DNA from: CAYXVB01 sp964467785
GTDB lineage: Bacteria; Bdellovibrionota; UBA1018
DNA: 15,420 nt
Direction of reading: 5' to 3'
Assembly (NCBI GenBank): GCA_964467785.1
Contig: CAYXVB010000082.1
Coordinates: 1-15,420 of the forward strand
Shown here piece after piece: positions 6,260 through 13,674 of the stretch. Numbering within the stretch: position 1 is the stretch's first letter; each line of letters begins with the position of its first letter. The position numbers and the translations under genes are program-made. Under the pieces are notes generated by a model, which saw nothing but the letters and a program-made list of their open reading frames with translations, did not search any database and was not told the DNA's origin.

Positions 6260-9200
6260 ATATCGCATCCCTGTCCATCAAAAGACCCATTTTCATCACT
6301 TGCCTGGTGACCCTCATCCTTGCCGTCGGCATGATGGCGATGAAAAAGCTCCCCGTGGATCTTTTCCCGAACGTGACCTTTCCGATCGTGCGGGTCCTGA
6401 CGACCTATCCAGGCGCGGGCCCGCAGGAAGTCGAGACGCTCGTCTCCAAGGTACTCGAGGACGAGATCAGCTCCATTCCCGGCCTCAAGTCGGTAAGCTC
6501 GCAGAACCGCGAAGGCATCTCCATCGTCATCGCCGAATTCTCGCTCGAGACGGACATCAAATTCGCCGAGCAGCAGATCCGCGACCGCGTGTCGTCGGTC
6601 AAATCCAAGCTCCCCGCCGATATCAAGGAACCCAATATCCGGCGCATCGACCCCGCGGACCAGCCCGTGGTCATTCTCTCGCTCTCGGCCCCCGACGCTA
6701 GCGCCGCGCAGCTTTACGATATCGCCGACCAGACCATCAAGCCGCGCATCGAGCAGGTCAACCAGGTCGGCCTCGTCGACATCACCGGCGGCCGCAAACG
6801 CGAGATCCACGTCAAGCTCGACCGGGACAAGCTCAAGGCCCGCGAGCTTTCGGCCACTCAGGTCGCCAACCGGATCGCCGCCGCGGGCCAAAACATCCCG
6901 GCCGGCAAAGCGGACGAAAAGGAAAAGGAAACCGCCTTCCGCACCATGGGCGAGTTCAAGAACATCTCCGAGATCGGCAAGGTCATCGTGAGCTTTGTCG
7001 GCTCAGATGTGCCGATCACCGTCAATGACGTGGGCGTCGTGACCGACAACCTCCAGGACGAGTTGTCCCGCACCTACTTCAACGGCCAAAAGGCCGTACT
7101 CCTGCAAGTCTACCGTCAGTCCGGGGCCAACACCGTGGCGGTCGTCGACGCGGTCAAAAAGCGCGTGCAGAAGATCAACGAAGAGCTCAAAGCCATGGGC
7201 ATGAAGGCCGAAGTCGCCGTCGTGCGCGACGGCGCCAAACCGATCCGCGCCAACCTCGACGACGTCGAGGAGTCGATCTTCATCGGCATCCTCCTGACGG
7301 TCGTTGTCGTTTTCTTCTTCCTCGGCAACGTGCGCTCGACCTTCATCACGGGACTCGCGCTTCCCAACTCGCTCATCGGCGCCTTTATCCTGATGCAGTG
7401 GGCCGGCTTCTCGATCAACGTCATGACCCTCTTGGCCCTGTCACTCGCGGTCGGCCTCCTGATTGACGACGCCATCGTCGTGCGCGAGAACATCTTCCGC
7501 CATGTCGAAATGGGCAAAAAGCCCATGCAAGCAGCGCTCGACGGCACCAACGAAGTGACCCTGGCCGTCGTCGCGACCACGATGGCGGTGCTCGCCGTGT
7601 TCGGCCCAGTCGGTTTCCTTCAGGGCGTGGTCGGCCAGTTCTTCAAGGAGTTCGGCCTGACCATTTGCTTCGCCATGGCCGTCTCGCTCTTTGACGCCAT
7701 GACAGTGGCCCCGATGCTCTCCGCATATTTCGCCGGGGGCCACGGCGCCGGGAACCCGCACTCGCTCTACGGCCGTACCATCGGCCGCATGGTCCGGGCC
7801 TTTGACCGAGGGCAAACCTGGCTCGAAGACCGCTACGTCTCGACCCTCAAATTCACCCTGGCCAACCCGATCAAGATCATTCTCTTCGGCATCGCGGTCT
7901 TCTTCGTGTCGATCGTGTCGCTCAAGTGGGTTCCCAAGACCTTCCTTCCGCCGCAGGACACCGGCGAGTTCCAGGTCGTGCTCGATCTGCCGCCTGGCGC
8001 CAGCTTGGACGCGATGAACGAGCTTTCCGACCGCGTGGATACCAAGCTTAAAGCGCATCCTGAGGTCCTGGACCGCGTTCTTACCGTCGGGGGCGCGACC
8101 ACCGGCCCGAACAAAGCCGTCTTCTTCGTGCTCATGGTCCCGTCCAAGCAGCGCAAGATCGACACCACGGGCTTCAAGGAAGTCGTGCGCCAAGAGCTCA
8201 AGGAATTCGCGTACGCCAACCCCACCGTTGGCGATATCGATAACGTCGGGGGCGGACAACGTCCGCTCAACCTCAACCTGATCGGGACGGACCTCGCCCA
8301 GCTCGAGGAGTTCGCTCGCAAGCTCAAGGACAAGGTCAAGGACCACCCGGCCCTGAAGGACGTCGACACCACCTGGCGCCCGGGCAAACCCGAGCTGCAG
8401 GTCTCGCTCGACAACCAGCTCACTCAAAAGCTCGGTGCCTCGACCTCGGGCGTCGGCATGGAGCTCAGAACGCAGATCGAAGGCGCGACCCCCTCGGTCT
8501 TCCGCGAGAACGGCAAGGAGTATGACATCCGAGTCCGCCTCCAAGACGACCAGCGCAATCTCAAGGACAGTTTCGACAAGACGTTCGTTCCCAACATCAA
8601 CAACAACCTGATCCGCCTGACGAGTATCGGCAAGCCGGTGCTGACCACGGGCCCAGCCACGATCTACCGCCAGGATCGCGCCCGTTACGTGCAGCTCCAG
8701 GCCGACATCACGGCCGGCGGCCCCGGCATGGGGGCGGCCATGACGGACATCACCAAGCTGCTCGAAAGCGGCGAGCTCAAACTCCCCCCGGGCATGCGTT
8801 ACCGCTTCGTGGGGCAGGCGGAGAGCTTCCAGGAGCTCGGTCAAAACATCATGATCGCCCTGATGCTCGGCATCCTGTTCATCTACCTGGTGCTCGCCTC
8901 GCTCTACGAGTCCTTCGTGACTCCTTTCACGATCATGCTCGTGGTGCCACTCGCGGCCAGCGGGGCGTTCTTTGCCTTGTTAATCACCCGCAAGTCGCTC
9001 GATATCTTCACCATGATCGGTTGCATCATGCTGATGGGGATCTCGACGAAGAACTCGATCCTGCTGGTGGACTACGTCAACCAGCTGCTCGAGCAGGGCA
9101 AGGACCGCGCAACTGCGATCCTCGAAGGCGGCCGCAACCGCCTTCGCCCCATCCTCATGACCACGATCGCGATGATCGCCGGCATGCTCCCAGTGGCCAT

Positions 9201-9453
9201 CGGCCTGAACGAGGCCAGTAAGCAGCGCACCGGGATGGGGATCGCCATCATCGGCGGCCTGATCAGCTCCACCGCGCTGACGTTGATCGTCGTGCCGGCA
9301 GCGTTCGCCTACATCGACCGCTTCCGTCTCTGGAGCGGCGCCAAGCTCAAGGCGGTCTTCGTCGCCAAGGATTCCGAGCTGCACGCCGACCCCACTCCGG
9401 AGACTTCCCAATCAAAGAGTGATTCGGAAAACTCGCCGATCGGCGCCCACTGA
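6256..9453 (+). CDS. RND-family efflux transporter, HAE1 (AcrB/MdtB-like) type
   Basis: An inner-membrane, proton-driven pump of 1065 residues, the usual length for HAE1 RND permeases. It starts with the classic first helix (SIKRPIFITCLVTLIL) and PVDLFPNVTFP. The TM4 proton-relay pair Asp404-Asp405 is intact (GLLIDDAIVVREN), as is the TM10 Lys932 (GISTKNSILLVDY). The TM11 Arg964 is in RLRPILMTT. These match AcrB D407/D408, K940 and R971. Two large periplasmic loops (about 35-330 and 560-860) are present. AAAGGAGG lies 9 bases before the ATG, the strongest ribosome site in the window, and the start overlaps the upstream stop by ATGA. Substrates cannot be predicted; heavy-metal (HME) pumps have different TM4 motifs and are unlikely. 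Such pumps normally need a periplasmic adaptor, and none is encoded here. A hairpin terminator follows. Confidence 0.96.
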   Translation: MNIASLSIKRPIFITCLVTLILAVGMMAMKKLPVDLFPNVTFPIVRVLTTYPGAGPQEVETLVSKVLEDEISSIPGLKSVSSQNREGISIVIAEFSLETDIKFAEQQIRDRVSSVKSKLPADIKEPNIRRIDPADQPVVILSLSAPDASAAQLYDIADQTIKPRIEQVNQVGLVDITGGRKREIHVKLDRDKLKARELSATQVANRIAAAGQNIPAGKADEKEKETAFRTMGEFKNISEIGKVIVSFVGSDVPITVNDVGVVTDNLQDELSRTYFNGQKAVLLQVYRQSGANTVAVVDAVKKRVQKINEELKAMGMKAEVAVVRDGAKPIRANLDDVEESIFIGILLTVVVVFFFLGNVRSTFITGLALPNSLIGAFILMQWAGFSINVMTLLALSLAVGLLIDDAIVVRENIFRHVEMGKKPMQAALDGTNEVTLAVVATTMAVLAVFGPVGFLQGVVGQFFKEFGLTICFAMAVSLFDAMTVAPMLSAYFAGGHGAGNPHSLYGRTIGRMVRAFDRGQTWLEDRYVSTLKFTLANPIKIILFGIAVFFVSIVSLKWVPKTFLPPQDTGEFQVVLDLPPGASLDAMNELSDRVDTKLKAHPEVLDRVLTVGGATTGPNKAVFFVLMVPSKQRKIDTTGFKEVVRQELKEFAYANPTVGDIDNVGGGQRPLNLNLIGTDLAQLEEFARKLKDKVKDHPALKDVDTTWRPGKPELQVSLDNQLTQKLGASTSGVGMELRTQIEGATPSVFRENGKEYDIRVRLQDDQRNLKDSFDKTFVPNINNNLIRLTSIGKPVLTTGPATIYRQDRARYVQLQADITAGGPGMGAAMTDITKLLESGELKLPPGMRYRFVGQAESFQELGQNIMIALMLGILFIYLVLASLYESFVTPFTIMLVVPLAASGAFFALLITRKSLDIFTMIGCIMLMGISTKNSILLVDYVNQLLEQGKDRATAILEGGRNRLRPILMTTIAMIAGMLPVAIGLNEASKQRTGMGIAIIGGLISSTALTLIVVPAAFAYIDRFRLWSGAKLKAVFVAKDSELHADPTPETSQSKSDSENSPIGAH

Positions 9454-9492
9454 ACAGGAAGGGCTTCGCAGGACCTGCCATCAGGAAAAATC

Positions 9493-9528
9493 AAAGGCCC
9501 GGAAACCCATACGGTCTCCGGGCCTTTT
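9493..9528 (+). terminator. Rho-independent terminator after the RND gene, possibly bidirectional
   Basis: AAAGGCCCGGA (9493-9503) pairs perfectly with TCCGGGCCTTT (9517-9527) around a 13-base loop, and TTTT ends the stem at 9525-9528. It lies 40 bases after the RND stop. On the other strand the stem is followed by TTTGATTTTT, so it could also stop the convergent minus-strand gene ending at 9565. Confidence 0.85.
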
Positions 9529-9564
9529 CACTTTTCCGCGAACAACTCGTAGAACTCGTAAACC

Positions 9565-9954
9565 TTACCGACTTTGGAGTTGGGCGACGCGGCCAATGAC
9601 CATGGAGGCGAGGTCTTCGTCGCTCATCGAAACAGCTTCGGCAATGCCGGCCTGATTAAGCAACGCGCGCTCGGTGTCGAGCGCTTCGCGCAGCAGCGCC
9701 GAGGGGGCGCCGCCTTCGGCAATGAAAGCAGCGGCCTCATCAGCGGCGCCGATGTAAACAAGCTCCTTATGGTTGGCCGTGAGATTGAGGATCGCCAGCG
9801 AGTAGGTCGAGGCGAGCAGTCCGGCCAAGAAACCGTCCCCATAAGCGTCGCCATAGCCACCGCCGTGGCCGCGACCATGAGCGAAACAATCAGAAGGGTT
9901 CGCGACCGCAAGCGCCGCGAGAGAGAAAGCCAGGACGAAAGTAGTATTTTTCAT
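9565..9954 (-). CDS. Small exported Gly/His-rich protein, unknown function
   Basis: A 129-residue protein with a signal peptide (MKNTTFVLAFSLAALAVANP, likely cut near CFA-HG). A short Gly/His/Tyr/Asp-rich stretch follows (HGRGHGGGYGDAYGDG, about 26-41), then a helical body. The pattern AADEAAAFIAEGG ... LLREALDTERALL ... SDEDLASMVIG faintly resembles the DUF2388 family of small exported proteins; that is a weak impression, not an assignment. The start at 9954 is chosen over a longer frame to 10059 because GGAG lies 11 bases upstream and a proper signal peptide begins there. It converges on the RND operon across a shared terminator and is divergent from the DUF4105 gene. The His/Gly stretch might bind metal, but nothing else supports that. 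Confidence 0.8.
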   Translation of the reverse strand: MKNTTFVLAFSLAALAVANPSDCFAHGRGHGGGYGDAYGDGFLAGLLASTYSLAILNLTANHKELVYIGAADEAAAFIAEGGAPSALLREALDTERALLNQAGIAEAVSMSDEDLASMVIGRVAQLQSR

Positions 9955-10103
9955 TTGTGTATATTCTCCAAAACAGCCTGAATCGGCTGCAGTTGCAGGG
10001 GCCCGTGCCCGCCACCCGATGCTCGGCGGGGAAGTACCATGCCTCGCCCTACCCGTCAACGAACCGATTGACTTCCCTGGCCCTAAATTTTAAACAGCTT
10101 GCG
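9955..10103. promoter_or_regulatory. Divergent intergenic control region
   Basis: This stretch of about 150 bases must hold promoters for both the small exported gene (minus) and the DUF4105 gene (plus). For the plus side TTGACT (10068-10073) is a good -35, but the hexamer 17 bases on (TAAACA, 10091-10096) is a weak -10. A short inverted repeat, CAGCC/GGCTG, lies near 9974-9989 in the leader of the minus-strand gene. No convincing minus-strand promoter was found. Confidence 0.35.
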
Positions 10104-12179
10104 ATGAAAACCGATGGGATCGCGCCTATACTGAACAGATTCATTTTGAGTCTAGTCATCGGCGTCACGGCCGGCGCGGCGTTCGGCGCCGCTTGGACCC
10201 ATGCCGCATCACCGATGAGTACCCAAGCCTTTCGGCTCCAGGCCGACTTTTCGGCCGCCCCCGACGCAACCGCCTCAGAACGCGAAGCCTTCACTGCGTT
10301 TCTAGAGAGCACTGCCGCAAAGATCCCTCCGCGTCTCAAAGCGATCCTCTCGCGCCCGATCCTCGTTCGGCCCGCATCATTAGGAGGACGACTCGTCGCT
10401 CCCGCCTGTGCGCCAGCCCCAGCCGCCCCCGTCACAAACGATTCGCCCTCTCCAGCCCATATTTTGGGCCGCCTCCCGGGCGGTCCTCTCACCGATCTGA
10501 AGCACGCTTCCGTGATCGAGATCCATCGCGCCTTTCTCCCGATCATTGCCTCGGGCCCAGAGGCCGAACCCCGCTTTCCCTGCGGTCACCGCACCCTTTA
10601 TCGCACGGCCCAAGCCACCGTGCTTCATGAGCTAGGGCACCTCTACGACTACTCCGACCGAGTGCTCTCGCCGGATCAACGAGCGGAAGTCGCGCGTTGC
10701 CGCGCTCGCGGCCCCCGCGCACCCGAGAGCCCGACTTGCGCCGCACTGCTCTCCGTGCGTGGCCAAATTTCTGAACGCCCCGCGTTTCGCAATCGAGTGG
10801 AGTGGTTCAATGGCGTCCTGACCCGCGGCCCAAAAAATCAGCTTCTGGTCCGCAGCCCCGATCCGTACGAGTACCGCAATCTGCGGGAGAACTTCGCCGT
10901 CAACTTCGAGTATTTCGCGCTCGACCCCGAGTTTGCCTGCCGGCGTCCGGCGCTCCATGACTTCTACGCGCGCGCCTTCGAACATCCGGGCGCTCTCGAT
11001 CCGGCGCAACCTTGCGCGAGCTTTCAACAGGTCCGCTTCGCGGGCTCAGGCCTGCCTGTCTCTCTCGACCCCTCACGCATCTTCCAGGTGCACTACCTGT
11101 TTGCCGGGCGCGGAAACGAGGTTTCAAGCCGCTGGGGCCACGCCATGATCCGGCTCATCGTCTGCTCCCCCGAGCGCAAAGAGCCCTCGGCGGAGTGCCT
11201 GAAAGACACCAGCTATCACGTGGTGGCCAGCTACCGCGCCAATGTCGCCGACTTGATCACCAGCTCACTGAAGGGGTTGACCGGAGCTTATCCTTCGCAA
11301 GTCTTTCTTTTCCCTCTCTCTGAAATCGTCGAGGAGTACACCCGCGGGGAGCTGCGCGAACTGACGAGCTATCCGCTCGGGCTCACCGAGAAACAGAAAT
11401 CCCTGTTCATCCGCTTCGTCACCGAACAGTATTGGCAGTACTCCGGTCGATACTATTTCCTTTCAAACAACTGCGCGGACGAAGCGTTCGACGCGCTTCA
11501 TGCGATCCTCCCGCCCGAACACCCGCTTCAGACCTGGCCTCTGCTCACGCCGCTCGGGCTGCGCGACGCGCTATTGGCCTCAGGACTCGCCGACGCAAAC
11601 GGAGTGCGGAACCTCGAGGCCGCGCGCCAGGCGGGGCTGTACTTTCCGTCGCACCGTCTCAAGCTCGAACAGGCACTCGCGGCACTTCGGGAGGCGGGCG
11701 GTCCCGCCGCGGCACATCTTCCGGCCGAGGCCCTCGCCTTCTTCAATCGCTACGACGCCCAGGCCCGCGCCGCGCTTTACGGGAACCTTCCGCCTTCGCG
11801 CAAGCTCGCGGCTTCGTTCTATTTGCTCGAAGCACAGGCCAGGCGCGCACTCAACGCCAAGCTGCAATCCGACGGCGCTGCCCTGCTCGAAAACCCCGCC
11901 GAAAACACACCCGCTCTCGACCGAGTCAAACAACTCCAGCAGATTCAACTCCCCTGGCGCCAGGTCGGAGGAGACGCCACGGGATATACCGGCTACGGCG
12001 TTCCGCTGGAGAGCGAACTCCTCGCCCCGGATGTGCTCGCATCGCGCTATCAGGACTATCGGGACAGTCTCAAAAACGTGGGCGAGTGGGTGCGTTCCCG
12101 CTTCCCAGACGCCATCGGCGAACTCGACCGGATCGACGCAAATCTGAGATTCTTTGCAGCCGAAATGCGGAAATCCTAA
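10104..12179 (+). CDS. Exported protein with zincin-like HELGH segment and DUF4105 (Lnb-type) domain
   Basis: A 691-residue exported or membrane-anchored protein. Residues 9-35 form a signal peptide or anchor (ILNRFILSLVIGVTAG). The N-terminal third holds a gluzincin-like site: HELGH at 175-179 followed by YDYSD, and ENFAVNFEYF at 262-271, in which Glu262 is a reasonable third zinc ligand. The middle (about 325-530) matches DUF4105: FQVHYLFAGRGNEVSSRWGHAM with His346, and SNNCADEAFDAL with Cys457. DUF4105 is the periplasmic domain of Lnb, the Bacteroides lipoprotein N-acyltransferase, where a conserved Cys and His are needed. The C-terminal 150 residues are helical with no recognised domain. 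I prefer ATG 10104 to the 49-codon-longer frame because the signal peptide starts there; no Shine-Dalgarno is visible at either. Acyltransferase or peptidase activity is inference. The two candidate active sites on one chain are unusual. Confidence 0.88.
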   Translation: MKTDGIAPILNRFILSLVIGVTAGAAFGAAWTHAASPMSTQAFRLQADFSAAPDATASEREAFTAFLESTAAKIPPRLKAILSRPILVRPASLGGRLVAPACAPAPAAPVTNDSPSPAHILGRLPGGPLTDLKHASVIEIHRAFLPIIASGPEAEPRFPCGHRTLYRTAQATVLHELGHLYDYSDRVLSPDQRAEVARCRARGPRAPESPTCAALLSVRGQISERPAFRNRVEWFNGVLTRGPKNQLLVRSPDPYEYRNLRENFAVNFEYFALDPEFACRRPALHDFYARAFEHPGALDPAQPCASFQQVRFAGSGLPVSLDPSRIFQVHYLFAGRGNEVSSRWGHAMIRLIVCSPERKEPSAECLKDTSYHVVASYRANVADLITSSLKGLTGAYPSQVFLFPLSEIVEEYTRGELRELTSYPLGLTEKQKSLFIRFVTEQYWQYSGRYYFLSNNCADEAFDALHAILPPEHPLQTWPLLTPLGLRDALLASGLADANGVRNLEAARQAGLYFPSHRLKLEQALAALREAGGPAAAHLPAEALAFFNRYDAQARAALYGNLPPSRKLAASFYLLEAQARRALNAKLQSDGAALLENPAENTPALDRVKQLQQIQLPWRQVGGDATGYTGYGVPLESELLAPDVLASRYQDYRDSLKNVGEWVRSRFPDAIGELDRIDANLRFFAAEMRKS

Positions 12180-12307
12180 GCTTTGCAACTCCATCGCTGC
12201 CACCACTATCTCCGTCCTTTTCTACACCGCCTCACTATCAAAAATTTCAGCTGATCTCCGAAAAATCCTCCTTTATCCGATTTTTTAAACATGATAACAA
12301 CGCCGCC
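12180..12307. other. Intergenic stretch upstream of the NlpC-like gene
   Basis: 128 bases, AT-richer than the surroundings, with no ORF and no hairpin terminator for the DUF4105 gene. GATAAC at 12293-12298 is a four-of-six -10 match lying 9 bases before the next ATG; no credible -35 was found. Transcription may continue through from the DUF4105 gene. Confidence 0.3.
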
Positions 12308-13674
12308 ATGAAAGTTCGCATGCCATCCTCCAAACGCTGTCTCCTCCTTTCCTTCCTCAGCCTCGCCGCCTCCGCCCTGACCGTCTCCACCAGCGCGCAG
12401 GCCGCCGTCTGGAAGGCTCAAAACCAGTGGTCCCCCGAGTGGGAGCAGAAGTACCGCGAATGGATCAAAAAGGAATGGGACGAAAAATACTTTACCCGTA
12501 CCGACACGCCGTTTGCGGGGCTCAAGCTCGACTGCGCCGACGTGGTTTATTCCATGCGCATGATTTACTCGTACCTCAACAAGCTTCCCTTCGCGATGGT
12601 CGACCCGACCGGCGGCAAAACGCTGATCAGCAACGCAATGTCCCGCTTTGACATGATCGAGGATGAAGGCAAGCGCGCGCGGGCGTTCCTGTCTTACCTC
12701 TTTGCCATCTCCAGCACGAAATCGCTTCCTGCTGATACCTACCCGACGGCGATCAACCTCGAAGCAGTCAACTCCGGAAGCCTCCTGCTCACCGATCGCG
12801 CTTCCCATCATTCCTGGACCATCAAGCAGATGTTGCCCACGGGGATTCCGCACCTGATCTATTCTTCGCGCCCGGCCAAGAACCTCATGCTCGTGCGCAT
12901 CGACCAGCCCTCGATGGAGTTTACCTTCAAGGGCAAGCTCGATCCCGCGACCCATGCGGGTTTCCGCAACTTCCGCCGCATCGAGGACTTAGGAAAGCCC
13001 GAGTGGCAGGCACAAGGCGCCTCCGACGAGCAGTATAAGATCCCTTACGCCACCTGGCGCGAGACGGTAAAGAAGAAGCTTGCCCTCGTGCAGGAAAGCG
13101 GCGAAAGCGCTCTCAAGCGGGCGCTCGAAAACGCTTGCACCAATGCGCGCGAGCGCGGTCCAGCGGTCAAGGACGCGCTGGATTACCTCAAGACCATCCC
13201 CGAGGCCTCGTGCATGAGCGCCGTGAAATACGACGACCTCTCCACGCCCAACCGCGACATGCGCCTGCGCAACTCCTTTGAGGACCTGGTCGAAACTTAC
13301 CAGTCTCTTCAAGCGCAACCCGCCGAGTTTGCACGCCTGCCCGAAGAGCTCGTTCGCCAAGTCAAAGACGTGGTCTCCAACGACAAAATTGACCGTGCCG
13401 ATGCTCGTATTCAAGAAGTGCATAACGAAGTTNNNNNNNNNNCAATAAAGTTGACCGTGCCGATGAACGTACGGGCGCTCGCCCCCAAGATGCGCCCGAA
13501 GCCCACACCTGCCCCGTACAGATCTCCCCGAATCGCACGCTCACGCTGCGCGAGATCCGCATGCGCTCCATGGGTCTGATGCTCTCCAATAGCCCCTACG
13601 ACCCGCTCGAAATGCGTTGGGGCGACCTCAAGGGTCCGAGCGCTCGGGCCAAGAAGTGCCCAAAGTATGAGTAA
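12308..13674 (+). CDS. Exported protein with possible NlpC/P60-like Cys-His pair, interrupted by assembly gap
   Basis: An exported protein of roughly 452 residues plus an unknown gap. The signal peptide covers about 1-33 (CLLLSFLSLAASALT core, cut near AQAA-VW). LDCADVVY places a Cys at 76 and SHHSW places His at 167/168. A DC(A/S)-type Cys followed about 90 residues later by His is the layout of NlpC/P60 and related papain-like hydrolases, so a cell-wall or amide hydrolase is possible but unproven. A long charged helical region follows. Residue 375 is followed by the N-gap. After the gap the true frame is shifted relative to the nominal 10 Ns: it reads NKVDRADER, then TCPVQISPNRTLTLREIRMR, and ends KKCPKYE at 13674. 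The other frame gives Arg/Pro-rich nonsense. The start at 12308 is chosen for the signal peptide; no Shine-Dalgarno is visible. The stop overlaps the next gene by 8 bases. Confidence 0.8.
13389..13465 (+). repeat. Coding repeat flanking the assembly gap
   Basis: TTGACCGTGCCGATG occurs at 13389-13403 and at 13451-13465, one copy on each side of the Ns. In protein terms DKIDRADAR precedes the gap and NKVDRADER follows it. With a 2-base gap the unit would be 54 bases (18 residues); larger gaps of 3n+2 would allow more copies. Confidence 0.75.
13433..13442. other. Assembly gap (10 Ns) of unknown true length
   Basis: Ten Ns, probably a scaffolding placeholder. The reading frames on the two sides agree only if the missing stretch is 3n+2 bases long, so ten is not the true length if the gene is intact. 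Confidence 0.95.

Noticed and set aside
7441..8844. 467-codon minus-strand open frame antisense to the RND gene
   Set aside because: A by-product of high GC third positions in the RND gene. No signal, domain or ribosome site; the plus-strand protein is unmistakable.
11432..13579. 715-codon open frame running from within the DUF4105 gene to beyond the N gap
   Set aside because: Its first 290 codons are Arg/Pro/Ala-rich out-of-frame reading of the DUF4105 gene, and its last part is the wrong frame after the Ns. The real gene begins with a signal peptide at 12308 and ends at 13674.
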